Shown here: piece by piece, positions 25,950 to 34,725 of the stretch | Numbering within the stretch: the first letter of the stretch is position 1 | Layout: every line of letters begins with the position of its first letter | Assembly (NCBI GenBank): GCA_037138755.1 | Contig: JBAXHT010000001.1 | Span: 405,805 to 469,804, forward strand | Origin: Armatimonadota bacterium | GTDB lineage: Bacteria; Armatimonadota; Fimbriimonadia; Fimbriimonadales; Fimbriimonadaceae | Reading direction: 5' to 3' | DNA: 64,000 bases | Translations under genes and position numbers: made by a program | Notes under the pieces: model-generated | Told to the model about the DNA's origin: nothing | The model's input: only the letters and a program-made list of their open reading frames with translations | Databases searched by the model: none

Positions 25950-26270
25950 TCAAAACAGTAGTTCAGGTTCAAATGGATACGAAAAACTCGCGATCCACAC
26001 GCCGTCTTTCTTATCCAATCTCCGGCAAGACTCTATCTCTCCATCATTAACTGCGTACAAACGAAACGTCAAAGAATCATTCCCCGCAGAATGAACACAC
26101 GATTTCGACCCAAACTCCAGGTTTGAACCTGAAATGAACACTTCTTTCCGGGGGCGCACCCCAGAAGATGTGTTACAAATCCGACGAAGGCTGTACTCAG
26201 GACCACGATGACCCACGACGAAAAGAAAGATGAAACAACTCCACAACAAACCGCGAAGAGCTAGAACCAA
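25950..26270 (-). CDS. Small exported or membrane-anchored hypothetical protein
   Basis: A 106-residue ORF beginning at TTG. An N-terminal hydrophobic helix (LALRGLLWSCFIFLFVVG) is followed by a short soluble region with three Cys. The C-terminal half has plausible protein-like composition (NDSLTFRLYAVNDGEIESC). It has no recognised family. It is divergent from the creatininase gene, with 20 nt between starts. The TTG start and lack of homologues known to me keep confidence low; it could be a chance ORF. Confidence 0.4.
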   Translation of the reverse strand: MVLALRGLLWSCFIFLFVVGHRGPEYSLRRICNTSSGVRPRKEVFISGSNLEFGSKSCVHSAGNDSLTFRLYAVNDGEIESCRRLDKKDGVWIASFSYPFEPELLF

Positions 26271-26290
26271 AAACCTGCCAAACTCAATCT

Positions 26291-27037
26291 ATGATTCTCG
26301 CCGAAATGACCTGGAGGGAAGTCGACGCCCTGAGTCGCGACACCATCGTGGTCATCCCTACCGGGTCGATTGAGCAGCACGGGCCGTTCCTTCCAACCGC
26401 GACCGACACGCTGATCGCAACTGCGGTCACCGACGCCGTCGAAAAGCAGACCCGCGAGAGAGTTCTCGTCACGCCCACGGTTTGGTTAGGCGCCAGCGGT
26501 CACCACCTCCCGTTCGCGGGAACCTTGTCTGCAAGCGTCACGGGCTACATTGAAACACTGACCTCGACAATCCAATCGCTGGCCAGGCACCGCTTCCATC
26601 GCTTCCTGATCATCAACGGGCACGGCGGAAACAACGAACCAAACGGAGTAACACTTCGACAGATCAAAGAGTCGCAACCGAACCTTACACTTGGCCACCG
26701 CGGCTACTACCAGTTTGCTGAGCAAGTCATCGCCGATACCCTCGAAGGATCGATCAAAGGCATCCAGCATGCCTGCGAAGCTGAAGTGTCGCTGATGCTC
26801 CATCTCCACCCGGAGAAAGTGCGAAAAGAGCTCGTCCGAGATGATGGGCTGCGACCCGTCAACCCGGTTCAAAGCCTCGTTAAGGGTTGGGATGAGATCA
26901 GCGAAGAAGGCTCGTTCGGCTTTGCGACTCTTGGCAACGCCGAAAAGGGCAAGCGAATCTTCGACGCCTGTGTGGATGGCATCGTCCAAGAAGTCGAAGC
27001 GATCCACGCTGGGGTCGTCTACCGAGGGATCTTTTAA
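26291..27037 (+). CDS. Creatininase family amidohydrolase
   Basis: A 248-residue protein with the creatininase-fold metal motifs: VVIPTGSIEQHGPFLP (Glu and His ligands), TATDTLIA, and INGHGGNNEPN in the middle. The family includes creatininase, the mycofactocin protease MftE and FAPy-deformylase-like enzymes that cleave cyclic or linear amides. The exact substrate cannot be assigned. No mycofactocin genes are nearby. Its stop directly abuts the TTG start of hflX. Confidence 0.85.
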   Translation: MILAEMTWREVDALSRDTIVVIPTGSIEQHGPFLPTATDTLIATAVTDAVEKQTRERVLVTPTVWLGASGHHLPFAGTLSASVTGYIETLTSTIQSLARHRFHRFLIINGHGGNNEPNGVTLRQIKESQPNLTLGHRGYYQFAEQVIADTLEGSIKGIQHACEAEVSLMLHLHPEKVRKELVRDDGLRPVNPVQSLVKGWDEISEEGSFGFATLGNAEKGKRIFDACVDGIVQEVEAIHAGVVYRGIF

Positions 27038-28294
27038 TTGTCAGGCAAACTCGAAACCACGATCGAAACCGCCGTCCTCGTCTGCGTGAACGAGGATGAA
27101 GCCGAAGATCAACTTGTCGAAGACGAGTTGATCGGGCTGTGCGAAGCCGCAGGGGTCGAGCCGCTCACAACGATTCGGCAACGCCTCGACCGTCCCTTCA
27201 AAGGCACCTACGTAGGAACCGGAAAAGTCGAGGAAATCACCGTCCTCGCCCAGGACCTCAGCGCAGACATTGTCCTCATCGACGGCGAAGTCAGTGGGAT
27301 GCAACAACGCAACCTGGAGGAAGCCTTTGGTCGCAAGGTCGTCGACCGCACCCAACTCATTCTCGACATCTTTGCACGCCGCGCGCGAACGAAAGAAGGC
27401 ATGCTCCAAGTCGAGCTCGCCCAGCTAACCTACATGATGCCAAAGCTCATGTCGGTGTACACCAAGTTTGAAAGGCAGAAGGGCGGAATTGGAATGCGCG
27501 GACCCGGCGAAACTAAGCTTGAAACCGATAAGCGGATGGTTCGTGACCGAATCGCTCGCCTCAAGGGAGAAATACTAGACGTCAAGCGCGTCCGCGACCA
27601 ACAGCGCACTAGCCGAAGGAAACACCCCTTCCCGTTCGCCTCCATCGTTGGCTATACATCCGCTGGAAAATCGACGTTGATGAACCGGATGTCCGGCACT
27701 GATCTCCTTGCGGACGCAATGCCCTTCGCCACGCTTGATCCGACCACCCGAAAGATCGACCTTCCAGACGGCTATGCGCTATTCCTTACCGACACCGTCG
27801 GCTTCATCCGAAACCTTCCGACCCACTTGGTCGCCGCCTTTCAATCAACACTGGAAGAAGTCACGTTCAGCGATTTCATCATCCACCTCGTCGACGTCAG
27901 TCACCCCAACTGGGAAGCGCAGTGCGATGCCGTTGCCGAAACCCTTAAGCGTCTCAAGGCCGACGACAAACCCGCGATCACCGTCTTCAACAAGATCGAC
28001 GCTATCACCGATCCGACCGTGCGTCGCGACCTCGTGGCAGAGTTCCCCAACTCCGTCGCAATCTCCGCGCTAACCGGCGAAGGAATGAATGACCTGATGA
28101 ATGCGATTCGCCGCCAGGTACAAGATTTGCTCGGTTTTGTAAAGGCTCTGATTCCATACAATCAATCCCACCTTTTGCAGGACTGCTACAACTTCGGGCG
28201 AGTTCACAAAGAAGAGTACCGAGATGGCGGAATCTACGTTGAAGCCGAGCTAGTTTCCGAAATGAGGCACCTGTTAGAGAATTACGCGATCTAA
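27038..28294 (+). CDS. hflX: GTPase HflX
   Basis: A 418-residue protein starting at TTG directly after the creatininase stop. The N-terminal HflX domain contains FKGTYVGTGKVEEI and the glycine-rich GIGMRGPGETKLETD signature, followed by a coiled region. The G domain starts near residue 205 (GYTSAGKSTLMN), with DTVGFI (G3) and FNKID (G4). HflX binds the ribosome and splits stalled or hibernating 70S particles under stress. Normal family length. Confidence 0.95.
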   Translation: MSGKLETTIETAVLVCVNEDEAEDQLVEDELIGLCEAAGVEPLTTIRQRLDRPFKGTYVGTGKVEEITVLAQDLSADIVLIDGEVSGMQQRNLEEAFGRKVVDRTQLILDIFARRARTKEGMLQVELAQLTYMMPKLMSVYTKFERQKGGIGMRGPGETKLETDKRMVRDRIARLKGEILDVKRVRDQQRTSRRKHPFPFASIVGYTSAGKSTLMNRMSGTDLLADAMPFATLDPTTRKIDLPDGYALFLTDTVGFIRNLPTHLVAAFQSTLEEVTFSDFIIHLVDVSHPNWEAQCDAVAETLKRLKADDKPAITVFNKIDAITDPTVRRDLVAEFPNSVAISALTGEGMNDLMNAIRRQVQDLLGFVKALIPYNQSHLLQDCYNFGRVHKEEYRDGGIYVEAELVSEMRHLLENYAI

Positions 28295-28306
28295 ACAGGG
28301 TGGTAG

Positions 28307-28312
28307 TAAACT
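28307..28312 (+). promoter_or_regulatory. -10-like hexamer TAAACT, leaderless start
   Basis: TAAACT is followed by exactly 6 nt and the ATG at 28319 of the hexosaminidase gene. There is no Shine-Dalgarno. Confidence 0.4.
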
Positions 28313-28318
28313 GCGAAA

Positions 28319-30181
28319 ATGCTCGCAACCGCCGCAGCCCTTGCCGCCGCAACTCGCTACGCAATCATCCCGCAGCCCGTCGTTCTGATTCCTCAAGAAG
28401 GCGAGTTTGAGCTGTCTCAGTCGACCCCAATCGTCGCATCCAAAGAGTTGGCAGGTGTCGCTAGTTTTGCAAAGGAGATTGTTGCTACCGCCAACAACTC
28501 CGCAACTCCTGCGAGCGCAAGCATTCGCCTGAAGCTAAACAAGAAGCAGGAAAGAATCGGTGACGAAGGCTACACTCTAGACGTCAGCCCAGACAGCATC
28601 GAGATTTCAGCAAGGACTCCAGCCGGAGCGTTTTACGGAATCCAGACACTTCGCCAGCTTGTACAAAATGGGAAGGTTCCCAGCGTCATTATCGAAGATA
28701 CTCCCCGTTTTGGTTGGCGCGGTGCGATGCTCGATACTGGCCGTCACTACATGCCAATGTCGGCCATCAAGAAGTTCATCGACACACTCGCGTTCCACAA
28801 AATGAACTCCTTCCACTGGCACCTCACCGAGGACCAAGGATGGCGATTGGAGATCAAGAAGTATCCAAAGCTTACTGAGATCGGCTCCAAGCGATCCAAG
28901 ACGATGCTGAAGTATAGTCCAGCAACCTTTGAGGACAAGGAGTACGGCGGCTTCTACACTCAAGCGGAAGCCAAAGAGATCGTCGCTTACGCAAAGGCTC
29001 GATTTATCAACGTCGTTCCAGAGATCGAGATGCCGGGCCACGCCCAAGCCGCAATCGCCGCATACCCCGAACTCGGGAACGGTGAGAAGGTTCCTGTAGC
29101 AACGACTTGGGGTGTCATCAAGCACGTTTACAATCCCGAGGAATCGACGATCAAGTTCCAAAAGGATGTTCTGGATGAGGTCATGGCAATATTTCCTTCA
29201 AAGTTCATCCACGTGGGCGGTGACGAATGCCCGAAAGATGAGTGGAAAGCATCATCCCGGGTTCAACAACTGATGAAGGAGCGAGGTCTGAAGGATGAGC
29301 ACGAGATGCAATCCTGGTTCATCCGCCAGATCGACTCCTACTTGGCTTCAAAGGGCCGCCGACTGATCGGCTGGGATGAAATTCTTGAGGGGGGACTCGC
29401 ACCAGGTGCCGCTGTGATGAGCTGGCGTGGTGAAGCAGGCGGAATCGCTGCGGCAAAGGAAGGCCACGATGTGGTCATGGCCTCGACAAATGCTCTCTAT
29501 TTCGACTACTACCAAGCCGATCCAAAGACCGAGCCGCACGCAATCGGAGGTTTACTCCCGCTCCGGAAGGTCTACGATTTTGAAATCGTTCCGAAAGAGA
29601 TCACCACCGAGCAAAGCAAGCACATCCTGGGTGGACAGTTCCAACTCTGGACCGAATACATCCGAACTCCGGAGTATCTTGAATACATGGCTTGGCCACG
29701 CGGAGTGGCAGTTTCCGAAATCCTTTGGTCGCCGAAGTCAAAGCGCAACTTCCGTTCGTTTGTCGATCGGCTCGGAGTACACATGGGCCGGTTGAAGGCA
29801 TTAGGAGTCAATGCCCGCCCACTTGACGCAAATCTTGGATTACCGACTGCGGAGTGGAAGTCTGGTCAAGTTTCGAATGACTACCAAACCAAAGAGTGGG
29901 ACATCACGAGTGCCTTTGCTGGAAATGGCAAGTACACAGTGCGCTTTCAGTACACTTCAGGTGGGATCCGGCTGGATATCGACGGGATCGAGATCGTCGT
30001 GGGCGGCAATGTTGTCGCGGCGGATTCTCACTACGGTCGCACGGGCAACGTACATGTCGACAATGTCTGGACGGTTGAACTCAAGGGAGTTCCCGCGGGT
30101 TCAAAAGTGACCCTCAGAGCCAAAGTTCGAGGCGACGGAGGTTCCGACTCGAACGGTGACATCACGGTCTCCAAGATCTAG
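28319..30181 (+). CDS. Beta-N-acetylhexosaminidase, GH20
   Basis: A 620-residue exported glycosidase (Ala-rich N-terminus). An N-terminal GH20b domain leads into the catalytic barrel, which starts with DTGRHYMPMSAIKKFID and HWHLTEDQGWRLEI. The catalytic Asp-Glu pair is D302-E303 in HVGGDECPKDEW. The C-terminal ~140 residues form a beta-sandwich (chitobiase C-terminal-like). The enzyme removes terminal GlcNAc/GalNAc from chitin or glycan oligosaccharides by substrate-assisted catalysis. It fits the carbohydrate-degrading profile of the window. Confidence 0.93.
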   Translation: MLATAAALAAATRYAIIPQPVVLIPQEGEFELSQSTPIVASKELAGVASFAKEIVATANNSATPASASIRLKLNKKQERIGDEGYTLDVSPDSIEISARTPAGAFYGIQTLRQLVQNGKVPSVIIEDTPRFGWRGAMLDTGRHYMPMSAIKKFIDTLAFHKMNSFHWHLTEDQGWRLEIKKYPKLTEIGSKRSKTMLKYSPATFEDKEYGGFYTQAEAKEIVAYAKARFINVVPEIEMPGHAQAAIAAYPELGNGEKVPVATTWGVIKHVYNPEESTIKFQKDVLDEVMAIFPSKFIHVGGDECPKDEWKASSRVQQLMKERGLKDEHEMQSWFIRQIDSYLASKGRRLIGWDEILEGGLAPGAAVMSWRGEAGGIAAAKEGHDVVMASTNALYFDYYQADPKTEPHAIGGLLPLRKVYDFEIVPKEITTEQSKHILGGQFQLWTEYIRTPEYLEYMAWPRGVAVSEILWSPKSKRNFRSFVDRLGVHMGRLKALGVNARPLDANLGLPTAEWKSGQVSNDYQTKEWDITSAFAGNGKYTVRFQYTSGGIRLDIDGIEIVVGGNVVAADSHYGRTGNVHVDNVWTVELKGVPAGSKVTLRAKVRGDGGSDSNGDITVSKI

Positions 30182-31012
30182 TTAACGACGGCCAAACAAG
30201 TAAGTAAAAATTGACATCATCCGACGTGACCAGGCGAGCTCGTTATGCTCGGCATTCCCGTCGATGACCAGGGTGATGTCCCTTCCTTCTTTCCAACCTG
30301 CGGCTTTGTAAGCATCAAACAGCGCCCGTGCGTCGGCTACGGCGCCCGGGCCCTCTTTGGTGCCCATATCAATCCAGATTCGCTGGCGGTTCTTTATCGG
30401 CTTGACCGTTCTAAGCAACTGCCGTTCGCTCACCCAAACTGATGGTGAGACGATTCCGAGCTTGCCAAAAACGTCCGGACAGGTGATGCCAAGATAGCTG
30501 GTAATCACCCCGCCCAACGATGATCCCATGAGACCGGTGTTCGCAGGACCAGTCTTAGTTCGATACTTGGCGTTCACCATCGGCATGATCTCGTCGGTGA
30601 GCATCTTGCCATACAGGTCAGCCTTACCACCGCCCTCACTGTTTCCCATTTTGATCTTCCAGGGTAAATATTCGTCGGCGCGGGCCGCCTGACCGTTATC
30701 AATGCCGACGATGATGATCGGCTCTATCAACCCGGCCGAAATCAGTGCCTCGGCGGCCTCATCGGCACGCCACTCCTGGTTCGGAATGTAGCTGGTGGCT
30801 CCATCAAAGACGTTCTGACCGTCGTGCATGTACAGAACCGGAAACCGTCGAGTATTAGCCACCTCATACTGCGGCGGCAGGTAAACGCTGATGTTCCGAC
30901 GGTTCTGAAGAACCTTTGACTCGAATCCTACGAGCTTCTCAATATTTCCGGTTAGACTAGCGACTCTTTGAGTTTGGAGGGCAAGCCCGGCGGCGATGAT
31001 TGCGAATGGCAT
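30182..31012 (-). CDS. Exported esterase, enterochelin-esterase/esterase-D-like fold
   Basis: From the ATG at 31012 the product has 276 residues with a signal-like start (MPFAIIAAGLALQTQRVA). It contains VYLPPQY, FPVLYMHDGQNVFD, the nucleophile motif GSSLGG and a late AEHNELAW His, all typical of the putative-esterase (D-type) alpha/beta hydrolases. A longer reading to 31231 would overlap the upstream gene by 212 nt and is rejected. It is the last gene of a four-gene operon (yebC, rhomboid, acyltransferase, esterase), 7 nt after the acyltransferase stop. Substrate unknown. Confidence 0.8.
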   Translation of the reverse strand: MPFAIIAAGLALQTQRVASLTGNIEKLVGFESKVLQNRRNISVYLPPQYEVANTRRFPVLYMHDGQNVFDGATSYIPNQEWRADEAAEALISAGLIEPIIIVGIDNGQAARADEYLPWKIKMGNSEGGGKADLYGKMLTDEIMPMVNAKYRTKTGPANTGLMGSSLGGVITSYLGITCPDVFGKLGIVSPSVWVSERQLLRTVKPIKNRQRIWIDMGTKEGPGAVADARALFDAYKAAGWKEGRDITLVIDGNAEHNELAWSRRMMSIFTYLFGRR

Positions 31013-31019
31013 GTGCCAA

Positions 31020-31673
31020 TTATGCCCAATTGGCCGCGAGTTGATCCAAGCGTTCGATCTCTGTTTCAAATGCCAACCGAATCGACTCAATCTCAGCCTC
31101 AGTTGCCTTTTCGGGAACCGTGAAGGGCTCACCAAAAACCATTCGGGCTTTTGAAAAGGGCATTGGGAACATGTACGAATCCCAACTCCCGGCGTACCAA
31201 GCCCGCTTTGCTGAGATCCCAACAGGGACAAGCTTTGCGCCCGACTTTCGCGCCATCAGCATCACACCACCTTGCACAACTTTCGACGGTCCCCGAGGGC
31301 CGTCCGGAGTAATCGCCATCGTCCCACCTTCTTTTAGGGATTGAATTCCTTGAAGGGCTGCCTTGATCCCACCGCGATCTTGCCCTGTCGAGCCACGTAT
31401 CGTGCGGAAGCCGAGCGAACGGAACACTTTATCCTGGATATCCCCGTCGTTCGAGTTACTGATGATCACCCAGTATCCCCGCTTGCGGAACTGATTAGCG
31501 AAGATGAACGACTTGCCGTGCCAGCCGCAGAAGATGAGCTTCTGGTCGGCGTTTGCGTATTGGTCCCACCCTTGGAGTTCGAGCCGAAGGGTAGTGCTGA
31601 TCGAACGGATGAGCCCGACTGCGATCTTGGAGAGAACGACCTTCTTGATCTTCAGCGACAGTCGATCGCTCAA
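31020..31673 (-). CDS. DUF374 lysophospholipid-acyltransferase-family protein
   Basis: A 217-residue membrane-associated protein with the DUF374 pattern: FCGWHGKSFI early, then ISNSNDGDIQDKV, RTIRGSTGQDRGGIKA, AITPDGPRGPSKVVQGGV and SWDSYMFPMPFS. DUF374 proteins belong to the LPLAT superfamily and are found near lipid A or KDO genes, so an acyl transfer to an envelope lipid is likely but unproven. The start overlaps the rhomboid stop by 4 nt (ATGA). Confidence 0.88.
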   Translation of the reverse strand: MSDRLSLKIKKVVLSKIAVGLIRSISTTLRLELQGWDQYANADQKLIFCGWHGKSFIFANQFRKRGYWVIISNSNDGDIQDKVFRSLGFRTIRGSTGQDRGGIKAALQGIQSLKEGGTMAITPDGPRGPSKVVQGGVMLMARKSGAKLVPVGISAKRAWYAGSWDSYMFPMPFSKARMVFGEPFTVPEKATEAEIESIRLAFETEIERLDQLAANWA

Positions 31674-32755
31674 CTAAGCCACCCGCGCTGCTTGGCGAGT
31701 TCGGTGGCTGAGTGAATCGGATATTGCTCGGCGAGCTCCTTGAGAACCATCTCGCTCGCCTCAGGCTCATCAGCTCTCAGTAGCGTAGCTAAGTCGAGCA
31801 TCGCCTCTGGTCGCTGGGGTTCACTCTTTGAACCTTGAATGATCGAGGTAAGCAATCGATGAGCCGCTGCTGGGGGAAGACCATCCGCAAGTTGTCGCCG
31901 CCGCACGGCACTGATTTTGCCTAGTCCATCAAGTTCCTCGAGCCGAGCAACAGCCTCGACTTGGGCATCTCCTTTGAGCCGAAACACCAATGCCTGAAGG
32001 TGTTCGATCTCTGCCTGCTTGTCGCCCAGCCGCGCCAATTCTTCTCCCAACCGCATTTGCATCGGCAGATCTCCGGGATGAGATTTCAGGTGCGAGCGGA
32101 TGAAGGCAACTTGCTGCTCCGGATTCGTCTCGTTCAGTGCGTCCAGAACGGCGTGGCCCAGCTTCATTCCTCCAAGATCGGGCGCCCGCAGAATGAGTCC
32201 CAAAACCAAACCGCAAACCGCCCCACCGAGGTGGGCAAAAAATCCGGACGCCTGAACCGGCTGACCAACATTGACCAACGCTCCCGCCAACTGAAGTAGG
32301 AGCCACAGGACCGTAATAAACGCAACCGAGGCTGACTTCTTAGGTGCGAGGGAAACACGCAGTTTTGTATAACGAAGCGAGTAGTAACCGGCACACCCCG
32401 CGATCGCTCCGCTCGCCCCAACCAGAGCCGGGGCCTCGGTCATCCGCCGCGTTGCCATCCAGTACAAAGCGACTCCGACAAGCCCCGACAGGAAATACAC
32501 CAGCGAAAAGCGACCTGAACCCGTCGCGATCTCGACGGCTACGCCGACTGCAGCAAGAAACACCATGTTCCCCATCAAATGCAATGCGTTTGCATGTACA
32601 AAAAGGGAGGTAATTGGAGTATAGACCGACGGCAACGATGCACGAAAACCGTATTCGTCGATCCAATCGGGGCGCACCAAAACGGCGAACGCCGCAAGAA
32701 TATTTGCGGCGATCAGGAGGAGGGTAACTATCGGAGGTCGCGAGCGTTCGCTCAA
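31670..32755 (-). CDS. Rhomboid intramembrane serine protease with helical-repeat C-terminus
   Basis: A 361-residue protein. Six transmembrane segments lie in residues ~10-195. The catalytic dyad is Ser115 in LVGASGAIAG and His175 in FFAHLGGAV, with the HANALHLMGN loop before it. Residues ~205-361 form a soluble alpha-helical region with TPR-like pairs (FIRSHLKSHPGDLPMQMRLG). Rhomboids cleave membrane-spanning substrates in the bilayer. The gene overlaps yebC upstream and DUF374 downstream by 4 nt each, so it is translationally coupled in the operon. Confidence 0.92.
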   Translation of the reverse strand: MSERSRPPIVTLLLIAANILAAFAVLVRPDWIDEYGFRASLPSVYTPITSLFVHANALHLMGNMVFLAAVGVAVEIATGSGRFSLVYFLSGLVGVALYWMATRRMTEAPALVGASGAIAGCAGYYSLRYTKLRVSLAPKKSASVAFITVLWLLLQLAGALVNVGQPVQASGFFAHLGGAVCGLVLGLILRAPDLGGMKLGHAVLDALNETNPEQQVAFIRSHLKSHPGDLPMQMRLGEELARLGDKQAEIEHLQALVFRLKGDAQVEAVARLEELDGLGKISAVRRRQLADGLPPAAAHRLLTSIIQGSKSEPQRPEAMLDLATLLRADEPEASEMVLKELAEQYPIHSATELAKQRGWLS

Positions 32756-33495
32756 GCCTCTTCGTATAGCTCCTCGGGAATATCCACGTTGATGTAGGTG
32801 TCCTGAACGTCGTCAAGATCTTCAAGTGCATCAAGTAACTTGAGCAACTTCCGCATCTCGTCTTCGGACGGATTCGCTTTGTTCGTCGCCAAATAGGTGA
32901 GCGAAGCCTCAGCAGACTGGTAGCCAGCGGCAATCAGGCCGTCGTTCACCTTGTGGAGGTCCGCCATCGCAGTGATGATATTAATCGACTCACCGTCGTT
33001 GTTCACGTCTTCAGCTCCGGCCTCAAGGGCGGCCATAGTGATCTCGTCTTCGTCGAGTCCTTCAGCGGCAAACTGAATTTGACCGACATACTTGAACTGC
33101 CAGCTCACCGCACCGTTGTCGGACATGCTTCCTCCGTTCTTGTTGAAGGCATTGCGTACCTCGCTAACGGTTCGGTTTCGGTTCTCGGAGTAGCACTGAA
33201 GGATGATTCCGGTTCCGCCGGGGCCTACGCCCTCGTAGATAATCTCTTCGTAATTACCTCCCTCAATTTCGCCGGTGCCCTTCTTGATCGCTCGCTCGAT
33301 GTTGTCCTTCGGGAGCGATGCGGCCTTCGCCTTTTCAACGGCAACCCGCAGCCGGGGGTTCATGCCAGGGTCTCCGCCGCCCGCTTTTGCGGCGACAGTG
33401 ATCTCTCGAGCCAGCTTCGTAAACGTGTTTCCGCGAAGGGCGTCCTGTTTGCCTTTGCGAATCTTGATGTTCTTCCATTTACTGTGTCCGGCCAT
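32752..33495 (-). CDS. YebC/PmpR family protein
   Basis: The 247-residue product starts with the family hallmark MAGHSKWKNIKIRKGKQDA and has normal length. YebC-type proteins have been described both as transcriptional regulators (PmpR) and as ribosome-associated factors that help translate difficult proline stretches. The sequence does not separate the two roles. It is the first gene of a four-gene minus-strand operon ending at 30182. Confidence 0.95.
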   Translation of the reverse strand: MAGHSKWKNIKIRKGKQDALRGNTFTKLAREITVAAKAGGGDPGMNPRLRVAVEKAKAASLPKDNIERAIKKGTGEIEGGNYEEIIYEGVGPGGTGIILQCYSENRNRTVSEVRNAFNKNGGSMSDNGAVSWQFKYVGQIQFAAEGLDEDEITMAALEAGAEDVNNDGESINIITAMADLHKVNDGLIAAGYQSAEASLTYLATNKANPSEDEMRKLLKLLDALEDLDDVQDTYINVDIPEELYEEA

Positions 33496-33563
33496 GTTCG
33501 TTCATTTTGGCACAGACGGGAAATTCGTTGGAACGATCTCGTTAGGTTTCTCATCTGCCGTTC

Positions 33564-34154
33564 ATGCTCGAACTCCTGACCCCCGCAGCTTTCACGCTTT
33601 ATCCGAAGGATCAGAAGGATGAGAAATCGCAAGTCTTCTGCCCAATCTGCGTTGCGAATGGTTACGCAAGTGGCGTTATTAGCGACAAGGATTGGTTTTT
33701 TGCGGCGAACTCAAGCGGCGGCGCACTCTGGTACCGAGGCATCGATCGCGTCCAGCTTGGAGCTGTTTATCACCAAGGTAGTCGCGGGCTTCGGGCACTC
33801 GCTGGCTATCAGCTTCTCCAGGAAGCAGCCGGAGCTCCGGCCCTGAACATCTCCTACGGAGTTCAGAGCCAGGAAACTGGCTCCACGGGTACTTCACTAA
33901 CCCTTGAGAAAAATTTTTTCCGTGGCATCGAAAGCTTGAACGTCTTTGCTGGTGTTTCTCGGCGAACCGGTGAGACTCAGAACCGAGCAGTTTATGGTTT
34001 TAAATGGTCGCCAGATGATCGATGGTTCATTGGCAACCAATTCGACGGCATCGACCACAACCCGTTCTTCCAGATTGTTCGTGGAGACAAGTCCTACGGC
34101 CTGCTCTACACGGCCACGAAGAAGGTTAGCTTGACGTTTGGAATTTCGTTCTGA
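33564..34154 (+). CDS. Hypothetical beta-barrel-like protein
   Basis: A 196-residue protein without a classical signal peptide but rich in alternating beta strands (RAVYGFKWSPDDRWFIGNQF). It ends in Phe (SLTFGISF), a typical last residue of outer-membrane barrels recognised by the Bam machinery. A CPIC pair lies near residues 26-29. No family is recognised. Its 3' end overlaps the convergent hydrolase gene by 29 nt. Confidence 0.5.
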   Translation: MLELLTPAAFTLYPKDQKDEKSQVFCPICVANGYASGVISDKDWFFAANSSGGALWYRGIDRVQLGAVYHQGSRGLRALAGYQLLQEAAGAPALNISYGVQSQETGSTGTSLTLEKNFFRGIESLNVFAGVSRRTGETQNRAVYGFKWSPDDRWFIGNQFDGIDHNPFFQIVRGDKSYGLLYTATKKVSLTFGISF

Positions 34155-34725
34155 CCTTTTCGAGCCACTCTTTTGTGCAAAGGAAGTCGGCTTGAGTCAG
34201 GCCGTGGCCACCCGGAAGTTCGACTTGCTCGACTTCCGCGCCGCCCGCGCGGAATACTTCGGCTTGGTTCCGCGCAGATTCGAGAGGGGCCATTGGGTCG
34301 TTTTGACCGTTAACCATCAGAATCTCTTTTCCTATTAACTGCGGTTCAGCTGGTAGTGGGGTCATGCCACGCCACATCACCAACCCATCCAAAACGTCGG
34401 GATGGAGCAATACGAGGGCGGCACCAATGTTTGCGCCGTTGCTGTACCCAATGCCGATCATCGGCCCTTCCTTTTTCGATCTCAAGAATTCAGCTAGCTC
34501 TGCGGCTTGGCGTCGAATGTCTTCGTCATCGAAAACGCCTTCTGCGAAGCGGCGAAACCAGCGGTTCATTCCATGTTCATTTACCTTGCCTCTTGGGGAA
34601 ATGATTCTGGCCCCCGGCAGCAGGTCCTGCCCCAGCTGGACAAGGTCGTTCTCCGTGCCCCCTGTGCCGTGTAAGAGCACAAGCGTCGGACTTTCGCCAG
34701 CAACTTCGACGTGCTGAAAACTCAC
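34126..34725 (-). CDS. mhqD: Carboxylesterase of the MhqD type
   Basis: A 199-residue alpha/beta hydrolase with LLHGTGGTENDLV, nucleophile GIGYSNGAN, acid in NGQNDPMAP and late His in GGHGLTQAD. It overlaps by 4 nt the 3' end of the MhqO/MhqA-like dioxygenase gene, the same pairing as mhqO-mhqD in Firmicutes, where the pair gives resistance to quinones and methylhydroquinone. The symbol is given by context and family resemblance; the true substrate is unverified. Confidence 0.75.
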   Translation of the reverse strand: MSFQHVEVAGESPTLVLLHGTGGTENDLVQLGQDLLPGARIISPRGKVNEHGMNRWFRRFAEGVFDDEDIRRQAAELAEFLRSKKEGPMIGIGYSNGANIGAALVLLHPDVLDGLVMWRGMTPLPAEPQLIGKEILMVNGQNDPMAPLESARNQAEVFRAGGAEVEQVELPGGHGLTQADFLCTKEWLEKVRTKFQTSS